DNA of 64,000 nucleotides from Flavobacterium hydatis. GTDB taxonomy: Bacteria > Bacteroidota > Bacteroidia > Flavobacteriales > Flavobacteriaceae. The notes beneath the pieces were generated by a model. The model was not told the DNA's origin. It worked only from the letters and a program-made list of their open reading frames with translations, and searched no databases. The DNA lies in contig NZ_JPRM01000006.1 of NCBI RefSeq assembly GCF_000737695.1, positions 310,001 through 374,000 on the forward strand, read 5' to 3'. This document shows, piece by piece, positions 1-9,600 of the stretch. Numbering within the stretch: the stretch's first letter is position 1; each line of letters opens with the position of its first letter. Made by a program: the position numbers and the translations under genes.

Positions 1-276
1 TAAATAGTTATATATTTGAGGTTTAAAAACTTCAAATAACATATAATCATGTTTTTATTTTACCCCACAAAAACGCTGTACTCCACGCTTATAAACAGTA
101 TATTTTATCTCCCACAAAAACATCCAAATAAATTGATTGTTTCACCTATTAAAGATTCAATCTAATTATTTAAAAGTCTATTTCTTAAAAATAAATTCTC
201 ATAGATAAACTATACCCTTAAGGCTTGATTAATTTATAAGCCGCTTTATTATTCTTCAAAAATTAAAACAAGTAAT

Positions 277-2394
277 ATGAAAAATATTATAACATCAATT
301 ATGCTTGTATTTTCTGTTTATGCCTATTCGCAAACTGAAAAAGAGAAAGACAGCATTATCGAAACATCCATAAATGCATTAGATGAAATTATTATCGTAA
401 AAAAGAAAGTGCTATATACTCAAAAATCAGATAGAATGGTTTTTAATGTAGAAAATAGCATTGTATCTGAAGGCGGAACTGCACTAGACGTTTTAATGCG
501 TGCTCCGGGCGTTGTAGTTTCTCAGGACGGGGAATTATCTATTAGAGGACAACAAGGTGTTGGCGTTATGATTAATGGCAAATTAACACAGCTTTCGCAA
601 AAAGAACTTGCTAATTATTTAAAATCAACAACCTCATCTAATATCAAACAAATAGAGGTTATAACAAATCCTTCTTCTAAATATGATGCAACTGGTAAAG
701 CCGGAATGATTAATATTATTTTAAAAAAACCAAGTAGTGCCGGAATAAAAGGAACTGTATTTTCTAGTTACGGAAGAGGTAGAAAAAACAGAACCAATAC
801 GGGAATGAATTTAAGTTACAACAAAGATAAGTTTGGCATTTTTGGTAATTACAGCTACACTTTTAGGGGTGAAGAGGAACGCAAGAATTTCGAGCAAATT
901 CAATATACGGATATTACAAGACAAGAAATTGCTACAAAAAATTATCAAAACTCTACAACTAGTGAGCCACTTACATCTAACAACTTTAAAATAGGAACAT
1001 CTTATGAGGTTTCTTCTAAAACAAATTTAGAGGTCTCGCTTGACGCAAAAATTGGTCGTTACGAAAATATTGCTAATGGAGGAAATACGCTATATAATAA
1101 TTTGAATGTATTACAATTTGACGCTTTGACTTACAATGACAGTAAAGAAAAGTGGTATGATTATACGTATGCTTTTTCTGGCGTTCATAAATTTAATACT
1201 GAAGGAAAAAATATGTCTTTTGATTTTGAATATGAAACTTCAAAATTTAGATCTAATCAGTTTCAAAGTGCGCAAAACCAAATTCCTGGCACAACAATTA
1301 ATGACAGAAGAGGTTATATTCCATCACAATTAAGAGTATTTACTGGAAAAGTTGATTTTACGAATCCGATTAAAGAGAAACAAACTCTAGAATGGGGTTT
1401 TAAAGGAAGCATCAAAAACAATGATAATCCATCGGTGTATGAATACAATGATAACAATCAGTGGATTGTTGATCTTAATTCTACCAATCATTTTGAATAT
1501 GATGAACAAATTTATGCTGCTTATGCTAATTACAAATATCGTTTAGAGAAATTGAGTATTCAGGGTGGTTTAAGAACGGAATATACTGCCATTGATATTA
1601 ACCAAAAGACATTAAACGAAAAACATAAAGATGATTATTTAAAATGGTTCCCAAGTCTTTCGCTAAAGTATGAATTAAGTAGTAATCATTCTATGCATGC
1701 TTCTTATAGTAAAAGAATAAACAGACCAAGTCAATTTGACTTGAATCCTTTCCGTTTTTATGATGACTCATTCAATTATTCTCAAGGAAATCCCAACCTT
1801 GTTCCAGAAATTACACATACATCTGAAATAGGATATTCTTGGAAAAGCGCTTTTATGGCTTCTGTATATTTTAACCAAACCAAAGATGTTTTTACCGAAA
1901 TATACGTTTACAATCCCGATGATAACACAACGGTGACGTCGCAAATCAATGCCAATAAATCATACAATTATGGGGTGAATATTACCAACACTACCGATAT
2001 TTATAAATGGTGGTCTGTAAACACGCTTTTGAATATTTTTGAGAATAAATTTGAAGGAAAGATTATCAATACCAATACAATCGACCCAATTGTTACCTTA
2101 AATTTAAGTGTCCAAAACTCATTTACAATTACTGATACTTGGAAAGCAGAAGCAAATGCTCAGTATCAATCAAAATCGAATGTTGGAATTTATGAGAGAG
2201 ATAGTTTCTTTGATTTCAGCATCGGATTATCAAAACAGGTTCTTGCTAACAAAGGCAGCATTAAGTTTAATGTTACCGATATTTTTAATACCAATAAATA
2301 CAATATCAATTCGGTTATCGGACAAACCAGTATTGATAAAAGATATAATCTTGATAGCCGTGTAGCAACAATTTCCTTTACTTACAGAATTTAA
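277..2394 (+). CDS. TonB-dependent receptor-like outer-membrane beta-barrel protein
   Basis: This 705-aa protein begins with a signal peptide (hydrophobic stretch to about residue 19, ending AYS-Q). A plug-like domain follows at about residues 40-150, containing the typical GTALDVLMRAPGV and QIEVITNPSSKYDATGKAG segments. The rest reads as a long transmembrane beta-barrel of the outer-membrane beta-barrel family found next to TonB receptors in Bacteroidota. No carboxypeptidase-regulatory domain is present, unlike the other receptors in the window. It stands alone on the + strand with a strong terminator just downstream, so it is probably monocistronic. The substrate cannot be told from sequence. 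Family assignment is firm; actual uptake function is inferred. Confidence 0.85.
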   Translation: MKNIITSIMLVFSVYAYSQTEKEKDSIIETSINALDEIIIVKKKVLYTQKSDRMVFNVENSIVSEGGTALDVLMRAPGVVVSQDGELSIRGQQGVGVMINGKLTQLSQKELANYLKSTTSSNIKQIEVITNPSSKYDATGKAGMINIILKKPSSAGIKGTVFSSYGRGRKNRTNTGMNLSYNKDKFGIFGNYSYTFRGEEERKNFEQIQYTDITRQEIATKNYQNSTTSEPLTSNNFKIGTSYEVSSKTNLEVSLDAKIGRYENIANGGNTLYNNLNVLQFDALTYNDSKEKWYDYTYAFSGVHKFNTEGKNMSFDFEYETSKFRSNQFQSAQNQIPGTTINDRRGYIPSQLRVFTGKVDFTNPIKEKQTLEWGFKGSIKNNDNPSVYEYNDNNQWIVDLNSTNHFEYDEQIYAAYANYKYRLEKLSIQGGLRTEYTAIDINQKTLNEKHKDDYLKWFPSLSLKYELSSNHSMHASYSKRINRPSQFDLNPFRFYDDSFNYSQGNPNLVPEITHTSEIGYSWKSAFMASVYFNQTKDVFTEIYVYNPDDNTTVTSQINANKSYNYGVNITNTTDIYKWWSVNTLLNIFENKFEGKIINTNTIDPIVTLNLSVQNSFTITDTWKAEANAQYQSKSNVGIYERDSFFDFSIGLSKQVLANKGSIKFNVTDIFNTNKYNINSVIGQTSIDKRYNLDSRVATISFTYRI

Positions 2395-2414
2395 TAAAAG
2401 CTACACTTTATAAT

Positions 2415-2446
2415 AAGAAAGCCCATGAATATTCATGGGCTTTCTT
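2415..2446. terminator. intrinsic terminator after the first receptor gene
   Basis: A perfect inverted repeat with 16-nt arms (AAGAAAGCCCATGAAT and its complement) starts 20 nt after the stop codon. A-rich and T-rich ends make it usable from either strand. Confidence 0.8.
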
Positions 2447-2510
2447 TGTTTTATATGGGGTTCGGCTGTGTATTGAACGGAATGCAGATGATAATTTAGT
2501 CTATCTTATT

Positions 2511-2652
2511 ACACAATCTTGTAATTTGTGGTGAAAAATTAACCGCAAAGTGCGCAAGGATTTACGCAAAGTTCACAAAGCTGTTCCTCAATATTTTCAC
2601 TCTGAAGCAGAAAGACAAGTTTGTGGAAATTCGTGTAATTTGTGGCGAAATA
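2511..2652. repeat. flavobacterial intergenic repeat cluster
   Basis: This gene-free stretch carries two related pieces, TTGTAATTTGTGGTGAAA and TTCGTGTAATTTGTGGCGAAA-like. Between them lies a CGCAAAGTGCGCAAGGAT / CGCAAAGTTCACAAAG segment. Such degenerate CAAAG/GTGG pieces recur between genes in flavobacterial genomes. No ORF or RNA structure is evident beyond this. It accounts for most of the gap between 2394 and 2752. Confidence 0.5.
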
Positions 2653-2681
2653 ATTTTAAAAAGTACTTTAGCATGCAATAT

Positions 2682-2725
2682 AAAAAAGCCTTTTGAAGAA
2701 TGGGAACTCTTACAAAAGGCTTTTA
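2682..2725 (-). terminator. intrinsic terminator after PepSY gene
   Basis: On the - strand an AAAAGCCTTTTG / CAAAAGGCTTTTTT hairpin ends in a T-run downstream of the PepSY protein gene. It closes the iron-uptake operon. Confidence 0.75.
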
Positions 2726-2751
2726 CTAACTAAAAATACACAAAAAAAATC

Positions 2752-3924
2752 TTAAATCTTAACGGTAGGTTTTTGCTTTTTCTTTCTTCCCCACCAAATA
2801 TAAAAACCTGTAACTGGCAGACTGGCGCATATTAAACTACCAGCGAAATATAAAATCTTAGTAGGTATTCCTCCAATCGCTCCAATATGCAAACTATAAT
2901 TAGATCGCATAAGCCATTTTGAGAAACGTTCGTTATCAATGTATTCCTGCGAATTCGGCTTTAATTCCAACGTTTGTTGATCAAAGTATAGATTCCTCCA
3001 AACTCCTTTATTCATATCTGTACAAGCATAAAAATCATCTTCTGGCTCGTGTGGAAGATCTATGATAACTGCTTCTTTATTTTCTTTGGCAATTTCCTTG
3101 CGTACTTTGTTCCAGATAAAATCGGCTGAAGCGAGTTTGTCAATTTCCTTTTTAGATAAAGTATCTTTTTTAGCAACAACAACTTCTTCTTTTTTTTCTT
3201 TTTCATCAGCCCAGCCACCACTTATCCAATAAGTGCCTTCTCTTAGCCAATGAAAACTCATTAATAATCCCGTAAACGAAATTAGCAATGCCAATATGAT
3301 GGTATAGAATCCTAATACATTATGCAAATCGTAATTTATACGTTTGAACTTGGCATTCCACTTTATCTTAAAACTACTATTTCTAGTTGTTTTATTCCAT
3401 TTTTTTGGAAACCAAAGGATAAGTCCGCTAATAAGTAAAAAGAAAAAGATTAGCGTTCCCCAAGCCGTAACTTGCGAGCCAACATCTCTACCTAACCATA
3501 AATAACGATGCCCTTCATCCATGATATGAAAAAAATCTTCGTGATCTACAATTCCTGTAATCTTGCCATTATACGGATTTACATAAATTAAAGAGTCCGA
3601 TTCGATATCTACTTTTATAGTTTTATCTAAACCGTTGTACCAAAAACCATGAATCTCTTTATTAGGCAAAGCTTTACTAACTGCATGATATATCTTAGAG
3701 GGCGGCAATACTTTGTCTGACTCTTGTGCTTCGACATTGAGCCAAGAGGATGTTGCATGTTTGATTTCTTCTTCAAAAACCAAAATACAACCTGTAATTC
3801 CCATTATAAATACAATGATTCCCGAAGCGAGTCCTAACCATAAATGCAACCAGGCATTAATTTTACTAAAACGTGATTTTCCTTTATTTGGTGGTTTATT
3901 CGAACGGCTTTTATTAGTACTCAT
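2752..3924 (-). CDS. PepSY-associated TM helix (PiuB-like) iron-regulated membrane protein
   Basis: This 390-aa inner-membrane protein has about four transmembrane segments: residues 27-50, 150-170, 200-225 and 355-380. The first is HLWLGLASGIIVFIMGITG, typical of the PepSY_TM family. A hydrophilic periplasmic part lies between TM1 and TM2 and another between TM3 and TM4. In Bacteroidota such proteins commonly lie beside siderophore receptors and are thought to act as membrane reductases or accessory factors in ferric-siderophore use; that role is inferred here. It is the third gene of an apparent operon behind a TonB siderophore receptor and a DUF4374 lipoprotein. Confidence 0.85.
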   Translation of the reverse strand: MSTNKSRSNKPPNKGKSRFSKINAWLHLWLGLASGIIVFIMGITGCILVFEEEIKHATSSWLNVEAQESDKVLPPSKIYHAVSKALPNKEIHGFWYNGLDKTIKVDIESDSLIYVNPYNGKITGIVDHEDFFHIMDEGHRYLWLGRDVGSQVTAWGTLIFFFLLISGLILWFPKKWNKTTRNSSFKIKWNAKFKRINYDLHNVLGFYTIILALLISFTGLLMSFHWLREGTYWISGGWADEKEKKEEVVVAKKDTLSKKEIDKLASADFIWNKVRKEIAKENKEAVIIDLPHEPEDDFYACTDMNKGVWRNLYFDQQTLELKPNSQEYIDNERFSKWLMRSNYSLHIGAIGGIPTKILYFAGSLICASLPVTGFYIWWGRKKKQKPTVKI

Positions 3925-3986
3925 TGGTATTATAATTTTAATAGGTAATAGTTTTTATGGGCAAAAAAGGTGTAGTTGTAAAATGG

Positions 3987-4021
3987 CTTGAGGAATGGTT
4001 GTAATTAAATAATTCCTCAAG
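3987..4021 (-). other. intra-operon hairpin between DUF4374 and PepSY genes
   Basis: Ten-base inverted arms CTTGAGGAAT / ATTCCTCAAG are separated by 15 nt between the two coding regions. There is no clear T-run, so it may be an mRNA-processing or stability element, not a terminator. Confidence 0.35.
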
Positions 4022-4039
4022 TCGTTAAATTGTACAGGT

Positions 4040-5284
4040 TTAAAGTGTAAGCTTAGCAATTGCAGGTAAGTAAAGACCTTCTTTAATAAGTGCTCCAGCT
4101 TTAGTCTCGCCAGTTGCAATATCTATTTGGTACACACGAGCTTCAGCACCTGTAACAAAACTTTTGTATGCTTTTCCGTTTTCTACTAACAAGCTACCAA
4201 GTCCGAAGAATTCATCTCCTCCGTGATCAGGTAATCCAGTTATTGTGGTAATAGTTTTAGTAGCTAAATCAAGAATAGCCGACTTAAAGATTGTTTGTGT
4301 GCTTAAGAAACTGTAAACTGATTTATCAGGATCTACATCATTAGGAATATAAGTGATAAAAACTTTTTCTCCTACTAATGGGTATGCAGCAATCACTTTT
4401 CCTTTAAGTGTACTTTCCTGAATATTGAAGAAATAATTTGCGTCAAATTTATCTTCTCCTTTTTTGATACGTAATACTCCAGATGAAGCTGCTGTAACAG
4501 GGTAACCACCAGCACGAGCATTAGATGAGAATGTATAAATGTCTCCAGAACCTGTTTGTACAATTCCTGTATTTGTATAATAAACACCAATAGCAGTTGT
4601 TCTAGTATCTTTTATTGTAGTTACATACTCTAAAGATGGATATTTGTAAACCCTTACTGTAGCATCAGATGATAATACTTTATTCGAACCATCAGAAACA
4701 TCTTTAGTATAAACTGGTACAAAAAGTCTGTTTCCTGAAACTGCAGCTCCTGTTGGCCAGTATAATACTTTTTTGTTCTCTGGTGTAACAGCAAAATCAT
4801 TAAACTTACGACCATCAACAGCGATTGTTGCAGGATTAAAAATCATCAATTCATAATCAGAAGAACTACCATCCCAAGTAGCACCAATATTTATCATTCT
4901 TTTATCATCTGTGTAACCAACAGCGTATGCTGATTCTATAGCAACTTTTCCTCTGGCTTTTAATTTTCCAGCTTCGTTAAGAGAAAAAGATACGGCTCCT
5001 TCAGCTCCTTCATGTAAAGCAAAAAAAGTATTATAAGCTGGATAACAACTTCCGCCTTGTTCAATACCAACTCCTCTAGCACTAATTTCTCCCGTCATTA
5101 ATCGATCTATAGAGTTAAATTCTAATATATACTGAGAGTAATCTGCTAACCAATATGATGCTACAAATTTAGAACCTGTAAAAGCTGTTTCGTCTTTTGG
5201 AGCAGAATCATCACTACTACAAGAGAAAATAGATAACGATAGCATTGCTACTGCAAAGCCTTTTTGAAATTTGTTTATAAACAT
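4040..5284 (-). CDS. DUF4374 domain-containing lipoprotein
   Basis: This 414-aa protein has a lipoprotein signal peptide with lipobox SIFSC (lipidated Cys22) followed by SSDD. The body has repeated blade-like segments (for example ATVRVYKYPSLEYVTTI and YQIDIATGETKAGALI) consistent with a beta-propeller surface or periplasmic protein of the DUF4374 family. Proteins of this family are regularly encoded between TonB siderophore receptors and PepSY proteins in Bacteroidota, which is the arrangement here. It lies 40 nt downstream of the receptor gene and so is probably cotranscribed. A role in binding or releasing a ferric complex is an inference from that neighbourhood. Confidence 0.8.
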   Translation of the reverse strand: MFINKFQKGFAVAMLSLSIFSCSSDDSAPKDETAFTGSKFVASYWLADYSQYILEFNSIDRLMTGEISARGVGIEQGGSCYPAYNTFFALHEGAEGAVSFSLNEAGKLKARGKVAIESAYAVGYTDDKRMINIGATWDGSSSDYELMIFNPATIAVDGRKFNDFAVTPENKKVLYWPTGAAVSGNRLFVPVYTKDVSDGSNKVLSSDATVRVYKYPSLEYVTTIKDTRTTAIGVYYTNTGIVQTGSGDIYTFSSNARAGGYPVTAASSGVLRIKKGEDKFDANYFFNIQESTLKGKVIAAYPLVGEKVFITYIPNDVDPDKSVYSFLSTQTIFKSAILDLATKTITTITGLPDHGGDEFFGLGSLLVENGKAYKSFVTGAEARVYQIDIATGETKAGALIKEGLYLPAIAKLTL

Positions 5285-5324
5285 GATTTATAAGTATTAA
5301 GGGTTATTATTAAAATTGATTTTA

Positions 5325-7673
5325 TTATTGAAGAAAGTATCTGAACTTAACACTAAAAGATCTTCCTGGTTTTTGAATGTTATAGTAGTCATACACCTTT
5401 ACATCGGTAATATTATTACACTCAAAAGCAAGGTTGTATTTACCATCTAAAAGAGAATAAGAAATCATGGCACTTTGGGTAAATTGTTCTGGAATAGTTT
5501 TTTTAGTTTCTAATTCTCCTAATACTGGCCAAGCCAAATAAAAATCATCAATATAATTTGCGCTAATATTTACCGAAAGTCTATCGTGTTTGTATTTAAC
5601 ATTCTTAAAATTTAATCCTAAATCAGCATTACCAAAAAGGATAGGTTCGTTTGGTACTTGCGCATCATATAAATTATCTGGAATAGTGGTTCCAACTATA
5701 AATTTATTTTTGTTCAATTTTTTTTGATACGTAGCATTTACTTCAAAAGACAGTAAATCACTATATCCATATCGTAAAACGCCATCAATACCTGTTATTT
5801 GTACATTTTGAATGTTTTCATAATGAGCTTTATCTCCCTCGACTCTTTCTCTAATAAAATCTCGGGCTTTTCTATAAATTACACTAGATTCCGCTCCAAA
5901 AAGATGTTTGTTTCTGTGAGTAACAAAACCAAGTCCGAAATTAAGATTATCACTATTTTCAGGTTTCAAATTCATATTTGGAGTTATATTGGCTCCATCC
6001 CCTAACATTTCTAGTGGAGTTGGTAATCGGTATGAATGCTCATAAGACGCTTTTACCTGAAATTGATCTGTTATATGATAGGCAGCTGTACTACCGTAAC
6101 CGTAATTAGTAGATGATGAAGAAATTTTTTCTCCTTTTTGGTCAACCATTTGATTGCTGAACCCATACATTTTACCAAAAACTGAAATTGCCAACTTGTT
6201 TTCTAATCCACTGAAGTTATAGCCCAGTCCTAAAATGTTTTTATCAATATCTTGATCTCTGTGTTTTTTTGTTATTAAATAATCATCAGACTCTTTACGT
6301 TTATATCCTACATAAGAATAATTTGCAACTAGGGAATGTTGCTCATTAATCTGATATTTTAAATTTGCTATTGCTTGTAAATTTTCTTCATCATAAACAA
6401 ATATTTGTTTATCACCCAGTTCTCCTTTATCATCTTTTCCTGCAAATTTTCTGTAGGTATAATTTCCAGCCCAATCATATATTCTCGATGAGGTATCTAC
6501 CAAACGGTTGTTTACTAATGCATAAGTTGTATTAAAATCTACAGTTAATCCTTTAGTAAAAAGGTTGCTTTTTTTGTATTTTAAAGAAGAAATAAAACTT
6601 TGGCTATCTGAAAATGCCTGTCCAACTACTTTTAACATGGACCTACCTTGTTGAATTTCTTTATTATTACCAGCCATGGCAAAACCTACAAGTAAGTAAT
6701 CGGCATATTTTTTATTCTTAAATCCTACTTCTCCCATTATCGTTCCCGATTTATAGGCATCGTGAAAATGTTTGAACTTTTGTTCTGGTAAAAAGCTTAA
6801 ATTTTCTTTATTTACAAGGCTCACATCAACTTTATAATCATTATCAGAGTAATTTGCAAAAGCATTAATGTTTGCAATAAATCCATCTCTACCCGAAAAT
6901 CTTGTGTTTATTGCCGCTCTGTGTGTATTAAATGAACCATAACTATAAGAGGCATCCACATAACGATCTACATTTTTATTGGTTATTACATTAACGGCAC
7001 CTCCTAATGCATCTGTACCTAACTCTACAGGAACAACGCCTTTATACACATCGATTCTCTCTGCCATTGTTACTGGGATATTATTTAGTGTAAGAGCTCC
7101 ACCATAATTATCCATAGGAACACCATCTAGAAAAAACTTAACCTGATTACCCGAAAATCCATTTAAAGTAAAATTGAAAGCAGATCCCATTCCTCCAAAT
7201 TCACGGATTCGTACTCCGGTCGTTTTATTAAGAATCTGATTTAAATCGGCAGATGTATTGTAAACTTTTTTAAGATCTACGGAACTAATATTATACGCTT
7301 GTTCTCGTGCTCGTTGTACTTTAGACCTTCCTTTTACAGCTACTTCGTTTAAAGATGCCACATCCTCTTCCATCGTAATATTGGGAACTACTTTTCCGCC
7401 TTTCAATAAAGTAATCGAAGTATAGATTGTTTTATAACCTACATAAGTAACTGCCAGAACATAATCTCCTGGCTCGGCGCTAATCTTATATTCCCCCTTA
7501 CTATTGGTAAGTGTAGCATAAGCTGTTCCTTTTAAAGCAACCGAAACCGCTTCACCTGGCTTTTGATTGTTTATAATAACAATTCCTGATATGGTTGATT
7601 TATTTTTTTGTGAAAAGACCTGAATTGTGGTCATTAAAATCAGTAATAGAATTCCTGTTTTATGTAGTCGCAT
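5325..7673 (-). CDS. TonB-dependent siderophore-type receptor with carboxypeptidase-regulatory-like domain
   Basis: I chose the start at 7673 because it gives a normal signal peptide (MRLHKTGILLLILMTTIQVF); an ATG eight codons upstream would spoil it. After cleavage comes a carboxypeptidase-regulatory-like domain of about 80 residues (ISGIVIINNQKPGEAVSV ... VTYVGYKT). The TonB plug follows with DLNQILNKTTGVRIREFGG, VKFFLDGVPMDNYGG and VPVELGTDALGGAVNVIT, then a long barrel ending RSFSVKFRYFL. It heads an operon with the DUF4374 lipoprotein and PepSY protein. Two Fur-like inverted repeats lie upstream, which supports ferric-siderophore import. The particular siderophore is unknown. Confidence 0.88.
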   Translation of the reverse strand: MRLHKTGILLLILMTTIQVFSQKNKSTISGIVIINNQKPGEAVSVALKGTAYATLTNSKGEYKISAEPGDYVLAVTYVGYKTIYTSITLLKGGKVVPNITMEEDVASLNEVAVKGRSKVQRAREQAYNISSVDLKKVYNTSADLNQILNKTTGVRIREFGGMGSAFNFTLNGFSGNQVKFFLDGVPMDNYGGALTLNNIPVTMAERIDVYKGVVPVELGTDALGGAVNVITNKNVDRYVDASYSYGSFNTHRAAINTRFSGRDGFIANINAFANYSDNDYKVDVSLVNKENLSFLPEQKFKHFHDAYKSGTIMGEVGFKNKKYADYLLVGFAMAGNNKEIQQGRSMLKVVGQAFSDSQSFISSLKYKKSNLFTKGLTVDFNTTYALVNNRLVDTSSRIYDWAGNYTYRKFAGKDDKGELGDKQIFVYDEENLQAIANLKYQINEQHSLVANYSYVGYKRKESDDYLITKKHRDQDIDKNILGLGYNFSGLENKLAISVFGKMYGFSNQMVDQKGEKISSSSTNYGYGSTAAYHITDQFQVKASYEHSYRLPTPLEMLGDGANITPNMNLKPENSDNLNFGLGFVTHRNKHLFGAESSVIYRKARDFIRERVEGDKAHYENIQNVQITGIDGVLRYGYSDLLSFEVNATYQKKLNKNKFIVGTTIPDNLYDAQVPNEPILFGNADLGLNFKNVKYKHDRLSVNISANYIDDFYLAWPVLGELETKKTIPEQFTQSAMISYSLLDGKYNLAFECNNITDVKVYDYYNIQKPGRSFSVKFRYFLQ

Positions 7674-7756
7674 TAACTTTAAATTAAAAATGAACAATTG
7701 ATATGAAGATTAATTTATGACAAAATTAACTCTTAGACCTTCAAGAATCAAAACTA

Positions 7757-7773
7757 TTTTTAATTATTCTAAA
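7757..7773. promoter_or_regulatory. second, degenerate Fur-like site
   Basis: This 17-bp stretch keeps the right half ATTCTAAA of the perfect site at 7827-7843 and matches its left half at 6 of 8 bases. It lies about 85 bp upstream of the receptor start. It is probably a second binding site or a core-promoter site for the same regulator. Confidence 0.4.
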
Positions 7774-7826
7774 TAAGTATAGTATTTAACTTTTAACCTA
7801 CATTTATTTCAAGGAAAGGAATCTTT

Positions 7827-7843
7827 TTTAGAATTATTCTAAA
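7827..7843. promoter_or_regulatory. Fur-family operator-like palindrome
   Basis: TTTAGAATTATTCTAAA is a perfect 8-1-8 inverted repeat. It has the architecture of Fur/PerR-family boxes (a TTAGAAT-n-ATTCTAA core) and lies about 150 bp upstream of the siderophore-receptor operon. Binding by Fur is inferred from form and position only. Confidence 0.55.
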
Positions 7844-7929
7844 TTAGACAAGTTGAAAAATCGACAGAAAAGACCAAATTCTATTAAATCTGCAGAAATT
7901 TTCAATTGTATTTAACTTTTTATTCCATA

Positions 7930-7967
7930 AAAAAGTAGCCCGTTTAAAAAATTAAACGGGCTACTTT
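7930..7967. terminator. intrinsic terminator after the PLP decarboxylase
   Basis: A 16-bp stem (AAAGTAGCCCGTTTAA and its complement) with an A-run on its left serves as a T-run for - strand transcripts leaving the decarboxylase gene. Confidence 0.8.
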
Positions 7968-7991
7968 CTAAAAAATCTATGTATGTTTTAC

Positions 7992-9401
7992 TTATATTTT
8001 CAATTCATCAATAATATTTTTCATTACTTCTATGATAATTTCAATGTCTTTTTCGCTTGTTCTCCAGTTTACAAATGAAGCACGGATTCCTTTACGGTTT
8101 TGATATACAGTAGGTGTCATAAATACTTTTCCAGTATCATTAAGATGTGTCAGGAATGAATTTACTTTTTCCTGATTAAGCTCTCCCGATAAGGTAAAAC
8201 AAACATTATTTAGTCTCGTTGGTGCTAATAACTCAAAGCTTTCGTTCTCTGTAATAAAGGCATCAAATTGCAAAGCCAAGTCAACACTATTTTCGACTAT
8301 ATCCTGATATCCTTCCTTTCCGTAGGCCAATAAAGAAAACCAAACTGGTAAAGCTTTTAATCTTCTCGAGTTTTCAGGTAAAAAATTTAAGAAACTAAAA
8401 TTCTCTAACGGATCTCCTAAATAGGGAGCATTAGAATTTTGAAATGTTTCTATCTGTAATATTTTATGTTCTTCTTTTATCAAATAAAAAGCACTTTCGT
8501 AAGGCACATTAAGCCATTTATGACAATCGATGGTAATACTATCGGCATTTTCCCAACCGTTAACCAAATGCTTGTATTTAGGAGAACAAGCAGCAAATCC
8601 TCCAAACGCAGCATCAATATGCCACCAGAATGTATATTTCTTCTTCAGTTCATTTATTGCCACAAAATCATCAAAATCGGCAGTATTTACCGTTGCTGCA
8701 CTTGTTATTACAATAAATGGTTTTCCGCTTAAGGCTTCAATATTTCGTTCTAAATCGGCTACATCTATAGCTTCACGGTTTCCTTCGATTGTTTTTATTT
8801 TAGTGAAATTCTGACTCCCAATTCCTAACATCGACAAACATTTTATAGAAGAGGAATGTGGCGTAGCTGAAAAGATCGTAATAGGTTCAGAAACTCCGTT
8901 CTTAGCAAAATCCTTTCCTAACTGTTTTCCAAACCATTGTCTTGCAACTGCCAGAGAAGTAAAATTAGACATTGTTGCTCCAGTTACAAATCCGCCAAGA
9001 AATGATTTTGGCAAATCAAGCAATTGCAATAATAAATTAATTGTCTCAATTTCTATTAAAGCCGAAACGCCTCCTTGTGCTTTTACTGCTTGTGTATTTT
9101 GATCGTAAATTGTCGTTAACCAATCTCCAACTATCGACGCTGGAGTACTCCCACCTGTTACAAAACCTAAGTATCTTGGTCCTGGCGACGCAATCATCAT
9201 TGGCGCTAATCGTTGATTAAATTCATCCAAAGCCGATAATGAGCCTAATCCTGTTTGATTAAGATTTCGGTCGGTTGTCATGCTATTTGAGCTAGATGTT
9301 GGAACTGAATCCAGTGAATTTAAAAACTCAATTCCTTGTTGTTTTACTTGCTCAAGGATATTTTCTATATTGTTTAAATCTTGTTGAAGTGTGTTATTCA
9401 T
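7992..9401 (-). CDS. pyridoxal-dependent decarboxylase (group II, aspartate/tyrosine/DABA decarboxylase-like)
   Basis: This 469-aa cytoplasmic enzyme belongs to the group II PLP decarboxylases (PF00282). Visible marks are TGATMSNFTSL for phosphate binding, HIDAAFGG with the cofactor-pairing Asp263, and TIDCHKWLNVP with the Schiff-base Lys295. Members act on glutamate, 2,4-diaminobutyrate, aspartate or aromatic amino acids; sequence alone does not settle the substrate. It is followed by its own terminator. The upstream neighbour is a cation symporter, 200 nt away, so a shared role in amino-acid turnover is possible but unproven. Confidence 0.85.
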   Translation of the reverse strand: MNNTLQQDLNNIENILEQVKQQGIEFLNSLDSVPTSSSNSMTTDRNLNQTGLGSLSALDEFNQRLAPMMIASPGPRYLGFVTGGSTPASIVGDWLTTIYDQNTQAVKAQGGVSALIEIETINLLLQLLDLPKSFLGGFVTGATMSNFTSLAVARQWFGKQLGKDFAKNGVSEPITIFSATPHSSSIKCLSMLGIGSQNFTKIKTIEGNREAIDVADLERNIEALSGKPFIVITSAATVNTADFDDFVAINELKKKYTFWWHIDAAFGGFAACSPKYKHLVNGWENADSITIDCHKWLNVPYESAFYLIKEEHKILQIETFQNSNAPYLGDPLENFSFLNFLPENSRRLKALPVWFSLLAYGKEGYQDIVENSVDLALQFDAFITENESFELLAPTRLNNVCFTLSGELNQEKVNSFLTHLNDTGKVFMTPTVYQNRKGIRASFVNWRTSEKDIEIIIEVMKNIIDELKI

Positions 9402-9499
9402 TTTAGTTATTATAGTTTTAAATAAAATTAGCAGTTATACAGAAGTAATCCTTAACTATTAAAGGATAGCGTTATATCTTTAATATTGTGATAAAAAGT

Positions 9500-9577
9500 A
9501 ACCATGTAAGTGATATAAGTAAATATAAGCGAAGCATCAGCGCAAAACTTAAATGAATTTATATCGCTTATATGGTT
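9500..9577. repeat. AACCAT-type imperfect inverted repeat, copy 1
   Basis: The element starts AACCATGTAAGTGATATAAGT and ends with a near complement finishing ATATGGTT. A second copy of the same family lies at 41163-41239. It looks like a dispersed palindromic intergenic element and fills most of the gap between the symporter and decarboxylase genes. Confidence 0.55.
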
Positions 9578-9600
9578 TAAATAAATTGAAGATTAATTTT

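Noticed and set aside
7992..9401. Siderophore biosynthesis decarboxylase
   Set aside because: The enzyme lies near the receptor operon but is separated by a terminator, and no siderophore synthetase genes are present.
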